Shown here in pieces: positions 24,641 to 34,486 of a stretch of DNA of 64,000 nucleotides. A model generated the notes under the pieces. It made no database searches, was not told where the DNA came from, and saw nothing but the letters and a program-made list of their open reading frames with translations. The translations under genes were made by a program, and so were the position numbers. The stretch lies in contig NZ_JACHEP010000013.1 of NCBI RefSeq assembly GCF_014201465.1, positions 1-64,000 on the forward strand, in the 5' to 3' direction. This DNA is from Anoxybacteroides tepidamans (GTDB taxonomy: Bacteria; Bacillota; Bacilli; Bacillales; Anoxybacillaceae). The stretch's first letter is position 1, and each line of letters opens with the position of its first letter.

Positions 24641-25080
24641 ACATGGGGAGCCGTGGATTTACGCTCATTGAAATGCTGATAGTGTTATTGGTTGTGTTGC
24701 TTATCGTTTCTTTTCTTCCTTTCCTGTTGGATATTCGTTGGCTGCACGACAAGCCTTTGAACCGCTTTAATCACCTCGAATGGCAAGTATTTCTCCAGCA
24801 ATTGAAAAGCGAAATTCGCGAATCGAAGCAACTTGAAAGCGATCAGGCGGTGATGTATGCCTATAAGCCGACGGGAGAGAAGGTAAGTTTTGAAAAATAT
24901 GGATCGCTTATTCGCCGGCGCGTGAACGACCAAGGTAATGAAGTCGTCTTGCAATCGGTTTCCGACGTGCGATATGAATTAGCTCAAAATGGTGTGCGAA
25001 TCATCGTCGTGACGACTGAAGGAAAGCGATATGAGGCATTTGTGTCTACCTTTTTCCCGATCAAGGTGAAGCAGCCATGA
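24637..25080 (+). CDS. comGF: Minor pseudopilin ComGF
   Basis: A 147-residue minor pilin. MNMGSRGFTLIEMLIVLLVVLLIVSFLPFL carries the prepilin site and helix; the C-terminal domain has LEWQVFLQQLKSEIRESKQL and the strand pairs characteristic of ComGF. It would join ComGD, GE and GG in priming assembly. The start ATG 24637 overlaps the comGE stop; the stop overlaps the comGG ATG (ATGA). Confidence 0.88.
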   Translation: MNMGSRGFTLIEMLIVLLVVLLIVSFLPFLLDIRWLHDKPLNRFNHLEWQVFLQQLKSEIRESKQLESDQAVMYAYKPTGEKVSFEKYGSLIRRRVNDQGNEVVLQSVSDVRYELAQNGVRIIVVTTEGKRYEAFVSTFFPIKVKQP

Positions 25081-25463
25081 AAAATGAAAAAGGAGTGATT
25101 TTTCCGATTACCGTTTTGTTTTCGTTTCTATTTCTGTCGCTGTTTTTTCACGTACTGAAATTGTATGAAACAGAAGTTGAGTTAACGAAATATGAGCAGC
25201 AATCGTATGACGTGGATTCATTAATGCAAATGGCTGTCACCGATGTGAAAGCACAAATGGCGGCCAATGTTCCGGCGAATTCAGCAGGAAAAGGAACGTT
25301 CGCGTATCCGAATGGCAACGCTCAGTACGAATGGAAACAGTTCACTAGCAATGAAATAAAGGTAACCGTAACTGTCGTTTCGTACGAAGGCATTCGTTAC
25401 AGCGCAGAATTTACTATTTCATTTCCCGCAATGGAATTGATCGAATGGAAAGAGAAATATTAG
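25077..25463 (+). CDS. comGG: Minor pseudopilin ComGG
   Basis: A 128-residue protein, GspK-like in role: MKNEKGVIFPITVLFSFLFLSLFFHVLKLYETE has an atypical prepilin site (G-V, no Glu at +5), as usual for the tip subunit. The C-terminal portion is short (VTVVSYEGIRYSAEFTISF). It closes the comG operon. What follows is the remains of a shikimate kinase gene, 40 bp downstream. Confidence 0.85.
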   Translation: MKNEKGVIFPITVLFSFLFLSLFFHVLKLYETEVELTKYEQQSYDVDSLMQMAVTDVKAQMAANVPANSAGKGTFAYPNGNAQYEWKQFTSNEIKVTVTVVSYEGIRYSAEFTISFPAMELIEWKEKY

Positions 25464-25503
25464 TGGTTCATCAGCGGCTGACAATGTGGTGTGAGGTTGG
25501 CAG

Positions 25504-25714
25504 ATGAAACGAATCTATTTGTCAAACGGCTTGCGGATGACGATACGCGTCCCTTACTTTCACAGCATCACCGCGATGGTCTTGAGATGTTATGGAAACA
25601 ACGGTTGCCGTATGATTAAAAGGAGGGTGGCATTGATACAACTGGAAAAGAGTAGGGTAAATCGTCGAAGAAATCATTCTTTTGATTAAAGAAGAGGATA
25701 TCTGGAAAGACTAG
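25504..25714 (+). pseudogene. aroK: Decayed shikimate kinase
   Basis: Three pieces of one protein remain in three frames. ATG 25504 gives MKRIYLSNG, like the AroK start (family MxxIYLxGFMG), then the P-loop and most of the core are missing. From about 25524 another frame reads RLADDDTRPLLSQHHRDGLEMLWKQRLPYD, the C-terminal RPLL...RLPxY segment of shikimate kinase, ending at TAA. From 25661 the third frame reads IVEEIILLIKEEDIWKD and ends at TAG 25712, the usual last helix. An internal deletion and two frameshifts are needed to explain this. The gene cannot make an enzyme. Confidence 0.75.
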
Positions 25715-25738
25715 TGGTAAAAAAGGCGGTAAACGTTC

Positions 25739-25918
25739 ATGTCAACGAATGATTATGTCAAATTTGTCACTCAACAGTTTGTTCGCTATATGGACCAGCC
25801 GAAAGAGGAACGGAAGAAACAGCGGGAAAAGCGGAAACGAGAAAAGCCGCCGTTGTTGTATTACTGGTTCGGCATGATCCCCTTGTCGCTGCAGCTTCTT
25901 TTTCGGAAAAAGTCATGA
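25739..25918 (+). CDS. yqzE: YqzE family protein
   Basis: A 59-residue basic protein: MSTNDYVKFVTQQFVRYMDQPKEERKKQR... with a Lys/Arg/Glu-rich middle and a hydrophobic C-terminus (YYWFGMIPLSLQLLF). YqzE follows comGG in Bacillus and is linked with competence by position; its action is unknown. A GGCGG stretch precedes the ATG. A terminator follows directly. Confidence 0.85.
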   Translation: MSTNDYVKFVTQQFVRYMDQPKEERKKQREKRKREKPPLLYYWFGMIPLSLQLLFRKKS

Positions 25919-25920
25919 TA

Positions 25921-25947
25921 CTCCCTGCATAGCAGGGAGATATTTTT
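25921..25947. terminator. Terminator between convergent yqzE and yqhG
   Basis: CTCCCTGC-ATA-GCAGGGAG followed by ATATTTTT. It ends the comG-yqzE transcript and can also act on yqhG from the other side. Confidence 0.85.
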
Positions 25948-26737
25948 ATGAACGCGGTTGCAAGTAAAATAGCCCGCCGTTAATGACCGAAACGGTAATC
26001 TTTGGCTTATATTGTTCTTCGAGCGCCTCTTTTTCAATATAGTAACATTCCGGCTTTTCATCGATTTCTTCATAAAAGTGATCAAGAAGTGCAATATCTT
26101 CTTTCCAGCGTGCTATTGCCTCTTCTGCCCATGTATGATTATCTCGTTCAATCAGTTGTTTTATATATTGTTGCAATCGGCTTATGCCGCTGACCGGTTT
26201 AATGATTGGCGAAATTGTAAAACAGTAGTCAGGAATTTTAGGTATCAAAGAAAGGTACTGTAGTTTTTCGTGAAACTGTTTGACGATCGTCCCGGTAATT
26301 AAATGCAATCCGAGCGATAAAAGCTGATCTTTCTTTCGATCGCATTGATACGAGATTTTTACGTTTAACCCGAGCCATGGATGAAGTGGAATGGACGATT
26401 GAACGGAAGCGTCTGTTTGTTCATACAGGCGGATATAGCTGCCGTGGCGCTGCGCCGACTGAAAAATTTGGTGTAACCTTGGCGAACCAAAATGGAGCCG
26501 TTCCCCGTTCAGAGCACTTGTTTTTTCATTTTGTTTTGTAATGAGTACAAGTTTCATCGGTGCCGGAACTCCGCCGGTGCGCTCGATATAATGCCAATAA
26601 AATGGCCGGTTCATCAATTCTTTATCTAGCTCAATAGATAACTGAACCGTCATATATCCGTCATCGTCTTCGACAATGTCACATTCGTTCGTTTGAAAAT
26701 ACCGCTTGAGAAAATGTTGAATGTCATCTTGCTGCAT
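25946..26737 (-). CDS. yqhG: YqhG family protein
   Basis: A 263-residue cytoplasmic protein. The start is taken at MQQDDIQHFLKRYFQTNECDIVEDDDGYMTVQL (ATG at 26737 after AGGAGCGATCAAT), which matches the conserved family N-terminus; an upstream in-frame start at 26773 is inside yqhH. YqhG always pairs with the SNF2 helicase YqhH in Bacillaceae and the genes overlap by 14 bases here. The central NRPFYWHYIERTGG and LHFGSPRLHQIF segments are the most family-like. Biochemical role unknown. Confidence 0.85.
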   Translation of the reverse strand: MQQDDIQHFLKRYFQTNECDIVEDDDGYMTVQLSIELDKELMNRPFYWHYIERTGGVPAPMKLVLITKQNEKTSALNGERLHFGSPRLHQIFQSAQRHGSYIRLYEQTDASVQSSIPLHPWLGLNVKISYQCDRKKDQLLSLGLHLITGTIVKQFHEKLQYLSLIPKIPDYCFTISPIIKPVSGISRLQQYIKQLIERDNHTWAEEAIARWKEDIALLDHFYEEIDEKPECYYIEKEALEEQYKPKITVSVINGGLFYLQPRS

Positions 26738-28388
26738 ATTGATCGCTCCTTGCCAATTGATCAGCAAACTCAATCATCGTTGTTAAATTTTCCATTTTGA
26801 TTTTCATCTCCCTCTCATTGCGCGAACGGAAGAAAATATCTTGTAAATAGTCTTCGAAGTTGTTTACATTCATTTTCGTTAAAATATCATCTAACTCGCC
26901 GACGACCCGCTCAAACAAGCGGATTTTTTCGTACAGAAGTTTTAAAATGTGTTCTTCGACCGTATCTTTGACAGCAAAATTGTAAATATAAACGTCGTTC
27001 GTTTGCCCTAATCGGTGCACGCGTCCGATTCGCTGTTCTAGGCGCATCGGATTCCATGGTAGGTCGTAATTAATGACGTGATGACAAAACTGCAAGTTGA
27101 TTCCTTCGCCGCCCGCTTCGGTGGCGATGAGCACTTGAGCGCGATGTTTAAACAGTTCTTTCATCCAATCTTTTTTTCCGCGTTTAAAGCCGCCGCGAAA
27201 CGGAACGGAAGAAATGCCGTTTTGTTGCAAAAACCATTGCAAGTACAATTGCGTCGCTCGGTATTCGGTAAAAATAATGACTTTATCGTTAATGCGTCGG
27301 ATCAGCTCGAGCGCTTTTTCCGCTTTCGAATTGGTTGTGACTGCATTGATTTTTTCGATCAGCTCTTGAAAATACACTGGAATTTCTTCGCCATATTTGT
27401 CCATCATGTTTTTAGTGGTGAGAAATAGTGCTTCGCGGCTGCTGCAAGCCTCGCGAAGCATTGTAATAAGGGAAAATGGACTGTTCAGAATGGCTTCTTC
27501 TGATTTTAATGATTGGACGGTGTCATACAGTTCTCGTTCTTCTCTTGAAAATTCAATGATGATCGTTTCCACGTGCCGTTTCGACCACTCAATCCCTGTA
27601 TCCACGCGACGGTTGCGGATCATGACTTTATTGACGAGCGCTTTTAAATGCTCATCTGTTTGGAGCGAACGACCTTTTCCATACGTTTCTGAAAAGTACG
27701 TCGCGTTTCCTAAATGACCAGGTTTCAATAGGGAAACGAGATGAAAAATTTCTTCCATTCGGTTTTGAATCGGCGTCGCAGTCAACAATAAACAAAATTT
27801 CTTTTTTAAATTTTGCACGAACTCATAATTTTTCGTTTTATTGTTTTTTAATTTATGCGCCTCATCAATAATGACCATATCGTACTGTTGCTCATAAATG
27901 ATGTCGCGGTGCGGGCTTCTTTTCGCCGTATCAATCGATGACACTACAACGTCGCATTGTTCCCATACGTAGCTCTTTTTTTGCGGAACGGCCGGAATGA
28001 AAAATTTTTCGTTCAACTCCATCGCCCATTGGGAGACAAGGGAGGCTGGGACGAGAATGAGCACTTTTTTGACAAGCCCGCGAATCATATATTCTTTTAA
28101 GATCAGCCCGGCTTCAATCGTTTTCCCAAGTCCTACTTCATCGGCCAAAATCGCTTTTCCGTTCATTTTTTCGACGACTTGCTTGGCGACTTCTAACTGA
28201 TGCGGCAACGGTGTTAAATGCGGTAAATGTTTCGGGGCTTGCAAGCCGTTAAAATCGGGAACTGCCAGATGTGCGGCGGCTTCTAATGCTAGTTGGTACA
28301 TTTCCCAGCTCGCCCACGGCCCGTCTTTTTCAATCCGTTCTAAAAATTCGTTTGTCCAAGATGAATCAAATTCGATTTCAACCATCAT
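26724..28388 (-). CDS. yqhH: SNF2-family helicase YqhH
   Basis: A 554-residue RapA-like SNF2 ATPase. Motif I is ADEVGLGKTIEAG at about 81-93, the DEAH box is VIIDEAHKLKN near 174, motif III is LLTATPIQNR near 203, and the C-terminal helicase domain has KVIIFTEYRATQLYLQW, ATEAGGEGINLQFCHHVINYD and QRIGRVHRLGQ (motifs IV-VI). It should remodel protein-nucleic acid complexes. It is the first gene of the yqhH-yqhG unit, divergent from the gcv operon. No unusual changes are seen. Confidence 0.92.
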   Translation of the reverse strand: MMVEIEFDSSWTNEFLERIEKDGPWASWEMYQLALEAAAHLAVPDFNGLQAPKHLPHLTPLPHQLEVAKQVVEKMNGKAILADEVGLGKTIEAGLILKEYMIRGLVKKVLILVPASLVSQWAMELNEKFFIPAVPQKKSYVWEQCDVVVSSIDTAKRSPHRDIIYEQQYDMVIIDEAHKLKNNKTKNYEFVQNLKKKFCLLLTATPIQNRMEEIFHLVSLLKPGHLGNATYFSETYGKGRSLQTDEHLKALVNKVMIRNRRVDTGIEWSKRHVETIIIEFSREERELYDTVQSLKSEEAILNSPFSLITMLREACSSREALFLTTKNMMDKYGEEIPVYFQELIEKINAVTTNSKAEKALELIRRINDKVIIFTEYRATQLYLQWFLQQNGISSVPFRGGFKRGKKDWMKELFKHRAQVLIATEAGGEGINLQFCHHVINYDLPWNPMRLEQRIGRVHRLGQTNDVYIYNFAVKDTVEEHILKLLYEKIRLFERVVGELDDILTKMNVNNFEDYLQDIFFRSRNEREMKIKMENLTTMIEFADQLARSDQYAAR

Positions 28389-28526
28389 CTTCCTGTCTCC
28401 TTTAATAATAAACGAACGTTTTTTATTCGTTTTTATATAACGTGCGACAAAATGTTAATTATTTACTGATTTAATTAACAAAAAGTTCGGTTATTTTTTA
28501 AGTTCGTAATTGAATTTTTATTGCTC

Positions 28527-28624
28527 TTGTGCGCATGTTAATGGTAGTATAATAATAAATTAGAAAGTTTAAAAAACTATTGTGTCATCTTTTAGCTCTT
28601 CACCAAAAGTGGTGCTTGATTTTT
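28527..28624 (+). promoter_or_regulatory. Promoter-like site followed by a hairpin with T run
   Basis: TTGTGC, 15 bp, TATAAT (28548-28553) stand in the 640-bp gap between yqhH and gcvT. About 50 bp downstream CACCA-AAAG-TGGTG (28601-28614) is followed by CTTGATTTTT. This could make a transcript of about 65 nt with no ORF. The rest of 28,389-28,730 is AT-rich with no gene that I can see. Confidence 0.35.
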
Positions 28625-28732
28625 AAATAAAAGCGAATTTGATACTTGTTTATACATAATTGTAAATAAAAGCTGAATAAACGATAAACGGTATCCCTCG
28701 CTTCACAACATTACTTGCTTGTCAAGTACATT

Positions 28733-28761
28733 TTGTGGTGATGAACCTATCTTTTTATAGT
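28733..28761 (+). promoter_or_regulatory. gcv operon promoter
   Basis: TTGTGG at 28733, 17 bp, TATAGT at 28756. Transcription would begin near 28768, some 25 nt before the glycine riboswitch. Confidence 0.6.
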
Positions 28762-28792
28762 TTAACCATTTTTTTAAATTATATATCGGCGA

Positions 28793-28965
28793 ATGAGAAC
28801 AAGGGGAGAGACTACGGATTGTAGCGCCGAAGGAGCAAGTGGCAACACGAATCTCTCAGGCAAAAGAACTCTTGTTTGACGCAGCTCTGGAGAGCGTTCA
28901 CGAACGTGAACCACCCAAGAGGAAACCTATGTGTTCATAGGGAAACTTTCAGGTGAAAGGACAGA
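28793..28965 (+). ncRNA. Tandem glycine riboswitch (gcvT element)
   Basis: Two aptamers in tandem. The first contains GGGGAGAGAC, GCGCCGAAGGAGCAA and ATCTCTCAGGCAAAAG; the second contains CTCTGGAGAG, ACCACCCAAGAGG and AAACTTTCAGGTGAAAGGACAGAG, all matching the conserved blocks of the Bacillus gcvT element in order. Cooperative glycine binding frees the downstream terminator sequence and lets the gcv genes be expressed. Confidence 0.95.
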
Positions 28966-29005
28966 GACTTCCATTAATCTTATATGGGAGTCGTCTGTCC
29001 TTTTT
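28959..29005 (+). terminator. Riboswitch expression-platform terminator
   Basis: GGACAGA (28959) pairs with TCTGTCC (28994-29000), extended inside by GACTTCC/GGGAGTC, followed by TTTTT. The left arm overlaps the 3' strand of aptamer two, so ligand binding and termination exclude one another. Confidence 0.9.
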
Positions 29006-29031
29006 ATATGAAAAAAACTAGGAGGAATTGT

Positions 29032-30126
29032 ATGTTGAAACGCACACCGTTATTTTCTTTGTACGCGGAATACGGCGCAAAAACGATTGATTTTGGCGGT
29101 TGGGAACTTCCAGTTCAGTTTTCGAGCATTAAAGAAGAACACGAAGCGGTGCGGACGCGCGCAGGATTGTTTGACGTGTCGCATATGGGTGAGTTTGAAG
29201 TGAAAGGGAAAGACAGCCTTGCCTTTTTACAAAAAATGATGACAAATGATGTGACGAAGTTAATCGACGGCCGTGCGCAGTACACGTTGATGTGCTATGA
29301 AGACGGTGGAACGATAGATGATTTGTTGATTTATAAAAAAGCGGATGGCCATTATCTTCTTGTTGTCAATGCTGCGAATATTGACAAAGATTTTGCATGG
29401 CTCAGTGAGCATCGGTTTGGCGATGTCGAGCTTGTTAATATTTCGAATGAAGTCGCACAGCTAGCGTTACAAGGGCCACTTGCCGAGCAGGTGTTGCAAA
29501 AGTTGACGGATAGCGATTTGTCAGCAATGAAATTTTTCTCTTTCGCAGATGATGTCAACGTGGCGGGCGTTAAAGTGCTCGTCTCTCGGACAGGATATAC
29601 AGGAGAAGACGGCTTTGAACTATATTGTCGGGCAAAAGATGCGCAAACGCTTTGGCGGGCGATTTTAGAAGCAGGAAAAGAAGAGGGAGTGCTTCCGTGC
29701 GGGCTTGGTGCGCGCGATACACTCCGGTTTGAAGCGTGCTTGCCGCTTTATGGGCAAGAATTGGCGAAAGACATTACGCCGATCGAAGCAGGGCTTGGAT
29801 TTGCGGTCAAAACGAATAAAGACGTCGACTTTTTCGGAAAAGAAATATTGAAGAAACAAAAAGAAGAAGGAACGGCACGGAAACTTGTCGGAATTGAAAT
29901 GATTGATAAAGGGATTCCGCGCCACGGATATGCAGTATATGCAAACGGCGAGCCGATCGGAGTCGTAACGACAGGAACGCAATCGCCGACGCTCAAAAAA
30001 AATATCGGCTTAGCGCTTATTCAAATAAAATTTACTGTTCTTGATACAGAAGTGGAAGTCGACATTCGCGGCAAGCGCTTAAAAGCGAAAGTTGTGGCAA
30101 CACCGTTTTATAAACGGACAAAATAA
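29032..30126 (+). CDS. gcvT: Glycine cleavage T protein (aminomethyltransferase)
   Basis: A 364-residue aminomethyltransferase that moves the methylene group from lipoyl-GcvH to tetrahydrofolate, releasing ammonia. Typical blocks: [68 protein letters not shown] and [21 protein letters not shown] with the catalytic Asp region. Start ATG 29032 after AACTAGGAGGAATTGT; an upstream ATG at 28984 lies inside the terminator arm. It leads the riboswitch-controlled operon; gcvH is not here, as in other bacilli. Confidence 0.96.
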   Translation: MLKRTPLFSLYAEYGAKTIDFGGWELPVQFSSIKEEHEAVRTRAGLFDVSHMGEFEVKGKDSLAFLQKMMTNDVTKLIDGRAQYTLMCYEDGGTIDDLLIYKKADGHYLLVVNAANIDKDFAWLSEHRFGDVELVNISNEVAQLALQGPLAEQVLQKLTDSDLSAMKFFSFADDVNVAGVKVLVSRTGYTGEDGFELYCRAKDAQTLWRAILEAGKEEGVLPCGLGARDTLRFEACLPLYGQELAKDITPIEAGLGFAVKTNKDVDFFGKEILKKQKEEGTARKLVGIEMIDKGIPRHGYAVYANGEPIGVVTTGTQSPTLKKNIGLALIQIKFTVLDTEVEVDIRGKRLKAKVVATPFYKRTK

Positions 30127-30145
30127 GATGTGAGGAGAGTGGATT

Positions 30146-31492
30146 ATGCTTCATCGTTATTTGCCGATGACGGAAGAAGATAAGCAACAAATGTTACAAA
30201 CGATTGGGGTACAATCAATTGATGAGCTGTTTTCCGACATTCCAGAAAGTGTTCGTTTTCAAGGCGAGTATAATATTAAACCGGCAAAATCAGAGCCGGA
30301 GTTAATGAAAGAATTAATGGCATTAGCGGCGAAAAATGCGGATTTAAAGCGCTATACGTCGTTCCTTGGCGCGGGCGTGTACGACCATTACATTCCGGTC
30401 ATCGTCGATCACGTCATTTCCCGTTCGGAATTTTACACGGCGTATACGCCATATCAGCCAGAAATTTCCCAAGGCGAATTGCAAGCGATTTTTGAATTTC
30501 AAACGATGATTTGCGAATTGACGGGAATGGATGTCGCCAACTCATCAATGTACGATGGCGGTACGGCGCTTGCCGAAGCAGCGTTGTTAAGCGCGGGGCA
30601 TACGAAAAAGAAAAAAGTGCTGTTATCAAAAGCGGTTCATCCAGAATATCGTGATGTTGTTAAAACATATGCAAAAGGTCCGGGACTTGAAGTCGTGGAA
30701 ATTCCGTTTAAAAATGGTGTGACGGATTTAGACGCGCTTCAGGCAGAAATGAATGAAGATGTCGCATGTGTAATCGTACAATATCCAAACTTTTTCGGAC
30801 AAATCGAACCGTTAAAAGACATTGAGCCAATCGCTCATGCGCAAAAAGGGATGTTCGTTGTCGCAAGCAACCCGCTCGCTTTAGGAGTGTTAACGCCACC
30901 GGGAGCGTTCGGCGCTGACATCGTGGTTGGGGATGCCCAACCGTTTGGTATTCCGACGCAATTTGGCGGTCCGCATTGCGGTTATTTTGCGGTCAAATCG
31001 GCGCTCATGCGCAAAATTCCAGGACGTCTCGTCGGACAAACGACAGATGAAGAAGGACGCCGCGGCTTTGTGTTGACGCTGCAAGCGCGCGAACAGCACA
31101 TTCGCCGCGATAAAGCGACATCGAATATTTGTTCTAACCAAGCGTTAAATGCGTTAGCCGCTGCGGTAGCGATGACTGCCTTGGGCAAAAACGGTGTAAA
31201 AGAAATGGCGACGATGAACATTCAAAAAGCGCACTATGCGAAAGAAGCGTTCGTGAACCATGGATTTGAAGTCGTATTTACGGGACCGTTTTTCAACGAG
31301 TTTGTCGTTCGTATGAATAAGCCGGTAGTGGAAGTAAATCAAAAGCTATTGGAAAAAGGAATGATCGGCGGCTACGATCTCGGGCGTGATTATCCAGAGC
31401 TGCAAAACTGCATGTTAGTTGCCGTAACGGAATTGCGCACGAAAGAAGAAATCGATACGCTTGTAAAAGAATTGGGGGATTGTCATGCATAA
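30146..31492 (+). CDS. gcvPA: Glycine dehydrogenase (decarboxylating) subunit 1
   Basis: A 448-residue subunit of the two-part P protein. It decarboxylates glycine together with GcvPB and passes the aminomethyl group to lipoyl-GcvH. The fold is that of PLP type I enzymes without the PLP lysine: [44 protein letters not shown] and [22 protein letters not shown] are strongly conserved. ATG 30146 follows GTGAGGAGAGTGGATT. It overlaps gcvPB by eight bases. Confidence 0.96.
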   Translation: MLHRYLPMTEEDKQQMLQTIGVQSIDELFSDIPESVRFQGEYNIKPAKSEPELMKELMALAAKNADLKRYTSFLGAGVYDHYIPVIVDHVISRSEFYTAYTPYQPEISQGELQAIFEFQTMICELTGMDVANSSMYDGGTALAEAALLSAGHTKKKKVLLSKAVHPEYRDVVKTYAKGPGLEVVEIPFKNGVTDLDALQAEMNEDVACVIVQYPNFFGQIEPLKDIEPIAHAQKGMFVVASNPLALGVLTPPGAFGADIVVGDAQPFGIPTQFGGPHCGYFAVKSALMRKIPGRLVGQTTDEEGRRGFVLTLQAREQHIRRDKATSNICSNQALNALAAAVAMTALGKNGVKEMATMNIQKAHYAKEAFVNHGFEVVFTGPFFNEFVVRMNKPVVEVNQKLLEKGMIGGYDLGRDYPELQNCMLVAVTELRTKEEIDTLVKELGDCHA

Positions 31493-32939
31493 AGATCAAC
31501 CGCTTATTTTTGAATTGAGCAAACCGGGGCGCATCGGTTACAGTTTGCCGGAATTGGATGTTCCGGAAGTGAATGTTAACGAAGTCGTTCCTGCTGAATA
31601 TATCCGAAAAGAAGCACCGGAACTTCCAGAAGTATCGGAACTTGATATTATGCGTCATTATACGGCGTTATCAAAGCGCAATCACGGCGTTGATTCCGGC
31701 TTCTATCCGCTTGGGTCTTGTACGATGAAATACAATCCGAAAATTAACGAGAACGTTGCCCGCTTTGCTGGGTTTGCCCACCTCCATCCGCTTCAGCCGG
31801 AAGAGACGGTGCAAGGGGCGCTTGAGTTGATGTACGATTTGCAAGAGCATTTAAAAGAAATTACCGGCATGGATGCGGTGACGTTGCAGCCAGCTGCTGG
31901 CGCGCACGGCGAATGGACAGGATTGATGATGATTCGCGCCTACCATGAAGCAAACGGCGATTACAACCGGACGAAAGTGATCGTTCCGGACACGGCGCAC
32001 GGAACAAACCCTGCGTCGGCAACGGTTGCCGGCTTTGAAACGGTGACGGTGAAATCGACAGAAGAAGGGCTTGTCGATTTAGACGACTTACGTCGCGTCG
32101 TTGGACCGGATACAGCAGCGTTAATGCTGACAAACCCGAATACGCTCGGCCTTTTTGAAGAAAACATTTTAGAAATGGCAGAAATCGTTCATGCCGCAGG
32201 CGGAAAGCTGTATTACGACGGGGCGAACTTAAACGCGGTGTTAAGTAAAGCACGGCCTGGCGATATGGGCTTTGACGTCGTGCATTTAAACCTTCATAAA
32301 ACATTTACCGGTCCACACGGCGGCGGTGGTCCGGGCTCTGGTCCAGTTGGCGTGAAGGCGGATCTCATTCCGTTTTTACCGAAACCAACGGTCGAAAAAG
32401 GTGAAAATGGCTACTATTTTGACTACGACAGGCCACAAGCGATCGGCCGCGTGAAGCCGTTTTATGGCAACTTCGGGATTAACGTTCGCGCGTATACGTA
32501 CATTCGTTCAATGGGACCAGACGGCTTAAAAGCAGTGACAGAATATGCGGTATTAAACGCCAACTACATGATGCGCCGTTTGGCGGAATATTACGATTTG
32601 CCATACAATCGCCATTGCAAACACGAGTTTGTTTTGTCCGGAAAGCGACAAAAGAAACTGGGTGTGCGTACGCTTGATATTGCGAAGCGTTTGCTTGATT
32701 TTGGCTACCATCCGCCAACGATTTACTTCCCGCTCATCGTCGAAGAGTGCATGATGATCGAACCGACGGAAACCGAGTCAAAAGAAACGCTTGATGCGTT
32801 TATCGATGCGATGATTCAAATCGCAAAAGAGGCGGAAGAACATCCAGAAATCGTCCAAGAAGCGCCGCATACAACGGTCGTCAAGCGCTTGGATGAAACG
32901 ACTGCCGCTCGCAAACCAATTTTGCGTTATCAGAAGTAA
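31485..32939 (+). CDS. gcvPB: Glycine dehydrogenase (decarboxylating) subunit 2
   Basis: A 484-residue PLP-bearing subunit of the P protein. The PLP lysine is Lys272 in [18 protein letters not shown]; upstream are [16 protein letters not shown] and [12 protein letters not shown] and a [19 protein letters not shown] segment near the end. It forms the heterotetramer with GcvPA. The ATG overlaps the gcvPA end. A terminator follows after ten bases. Confidence 0.96.
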   Translation: MHKDQPLIFELSKPGRIGYSLPELDVPEVNVNEVVPAEYIRKEAPELPEVSELDIMRHYTALSKRNHGVDSGFYPLGSCTMKYNPKINENVARFAGFAHLHPLQPEETVQGALELMYDLQEHLKEITGMDAVTLQPAAGAHGEWTGLMMIRAYHEANGDYNRTKVIVPDTAHGTNPASATVAGFETVTVKSTEEGLVDLDDLRRVVGPDTAALMLTNPNTLGLFEENILEMAEIVHAAGGKLYYDGANLNAVLSKARPGDMGFDVVHLNLHKTFTGPHGGGGPGSGPVGVKADLIPFLPKPTVEKGENGYYFDYDRPQAIGRVKPFYGNFGINVRAYTYIRSMGPDGLKAVTEYAVLNANYMMRRLAEYYDLPYNRHCKHEFVLSGKRQKKLGVRTLDIAKRLLDFGYHPPTIYFPLIVEECMMIEPTETESKETLDAFIDAMIQIAKEAEEHPEIVQEAPHTTVVKRLDETTAARKPILRYQK

Positions 32940-32948
32940 AACAAGAAA

Positions 32949-32980
32949 GGTGCCAAACGCGTGTTGGCACCTTATTTTTT
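32949..32980. terminator. Terminator between gcvPB and yqhL
   Basis: GGTGCCAA-ACGCGTG-TTGGCACC followed by TTATTTTTT. It is shared between the gcv operon and the convergent yqhL gene. Confidence 0.85.
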
Positions 32981-33349
32981 CTTCACTTTCCCTGTCCATG
33001 TTTTAAAGCCGCCTTTTAAATGGTACAAGTCGCGGTAGCCTTTTCGGTATAGCATTTGGGCGGCGCGGCCGCTGCGAAGTCCGCTTTGGCAATATAAATA
33101 AATCGGTTGGTCTTTGCGCAACTCTTTCATGCGCATGCGCAATTGCGTGAGCGGAATATTGCGTGCGCCTAAAATATGGCCAGCAGCGTATTCATCCGGC
33201 TCGCGGACATCGATAAGCTGCGCTTTGCGGTACCCAGCGCGGAACTCTTCTTCCGTGAGCGTTTTCACCATTTTGCGCTGCATGAAATACATGACAACAG
33301 AATAGGTGATCAAGGCGCCGATGATAATCCATATCCATTGCACGAGCAA
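32972..33349 (-). CDS. yqhL: Membrane-anchored rhodanese YqhL
   Basis: A 125-residue single-domain rhodanese on an N-terminal membrane helix (WIWIIIGALITYSVVMYFM, residues 4-22). The domain has QLIDVREPDEYAAGHILGARNIPL and the active-site loop YCQSGLRSGRAAQ with Cys about 90, giving a sulfurtransferase loop. YqhL occupies this place in all bacilli with similar order; its sulfur acceptor is unknown. It faces lipM divergently. Confidence 0.9.
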   Translation of the reverse strand: MLVQWIWIIIGALITYSVVMYFMQRKMVKTLTEEEFRAGYRKAQLIDVREPDEYAAGHILGARNIPLTQLRMRMKELRKDQPIYLYCQSGLRSGRAAQMLYRKGYRDLYHLKGGFKTWTGKVKKK

Positions 33350-33491
33350 AAAGCCCCCCTTTTTCTTTCAACATTCGACAAATTCTATTATATCGATGTT
33401 ATCCATTAGACGCAAAGTATTTTCGCTTTCCTTCGTCCACTTTGTTTGTTAAACTAGTAGACGCAAAAGAAGGGGAAAGAAGGTGAAGTAG

Positions 33492-34328
33492 ATGGAAAAA
33501 GAAAGATGGCGATTTATTGACTCGGGCGATTGTTCCCCAGCATTTAATATGGCGCTAGACGAAGCGTTGTTAGAGTGGCATAGCGAAGGAAAAATTCCGC
33601 CGACGATTCGGTTTTACGGCTGGAATCCGCCGACGCTTTCGATTGGCTATTTTCAAAAAGTCGAAAAAGAAATTGATATGGAGGCAGTGAAAAAGCACGG
33701 CCTCGGTTTTGTCAGACGGCCAACGGGCGGACGCGGCGTTCTCCACGACAAAGAATTAACATATAGCGTCATCGTATCGGAAGCGCATCCAGCTATGCCG
33801 CAAACGGTGACAGAAGCGTATCGCGTCATTTCGCAAGGGATTTTAGAAGGATTTCGTTTATTAGGGCTAGACGCCTATTTTGCCGTTCCAAAAACAGAGG
33901 AGGAGAAAGCGGATTTAAAAAGCCCGCGCTCTGCCGTTTGTTTTGATGCGCCGTCTTGGTATGAGTTGGTCGTTGAAGGAAGAAAAGTGGCGGGGAGTGC
34001 GCAAACGCGGCAGAAAGGGGTTATTTTACAGCACGGCTCCATTTTGTTGGATTTAGATGAAGAGTTGCTGTTTAGCTTGTTTAAATATCCGAACGAACGA
34101 GTGAAAGAGCGGTTGCGGCAAAATTTTAAAAACAAGGCGGTGGCGATTAACGAGTTAACCGATCGCCAAGTGACGATTGAAGAAGCAAAAGCAGCATTTT
34201 ATAAAGGATTTGAAAAAGGGCTCGACCTTATTTTAGAGCCGTATACGTTGTCTAAGGCTGAAATCGAATATGTCAATGAAATCGCAAGAAAAAAATATGA
34301 GAGCGATGAATGGAATTTTAAGCGGTAA
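33492..34328 (+). CDS. lipM: Octanoyltransferase LipM
   Basis: A 278-residue protein of the lipoate ligase-like fold. It transfers octanoate from acyl carrier protein to GcvH, which LipL then passes to E2 subunits. The catalytic Cys150 is in [10 protein letters not shown] and the substrate Lys165 is in [26 protein letters not shown] is the cofactor loop. Function fits with the adjacent glycine cleavage operon, whose GcvH carries lipoate. ATG 33492 follows GAAGGTGAAGTAG. Confidence 0.93.
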   Translation: MEKERWRFIDSGDCSPAFNMALDEALLEWHSEGKIPPTIRFYGWNPPTLSIGYFQKVEKEIDMEAVKKHGLGFVRRPTGGRGVLHDKELTYSVIVSEAHPAMPQTVTEAYRVISQGILEGFRLLGLDAYFAVPKTEEEKADLKSPRSAVCFDAPSWYELVVEGRKVAGSAQTRQKGVILQHGSILLDLDEELLFSLFKYPNERVKERLRQNFKNKAVAINELTDRQVTIEEAKAAFYKGFEKGLDLILEPYTLSKAEIEYVNEIARKKYESDEWNFKR

Positions 34329-34329
34329 A

Positions 34330-34352
34330 CGCGGGATGGAGCCGCGATTTTC
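34330..34352 (+). terminator. lipM terminator
   Basis: CGCGG-GATGGAG-CCGCG followed by ATTTTCC, directly after the lipM stop codon. T run is short, so strength is uncertain. Confidence 0.5.
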
Positions 34353-34486
34353 CGTTTTCGCATAAAAGCAACCGGCAAAATGTTTCGTTTATCGGGAAAA
34401 TACGTCGATTTCGGACGGTTTTCTTTTATTTTCTCTCGTTTCTCTCGTTTTTGTTATTTGACAAAACCATGAGTAGTTGACCTGAT

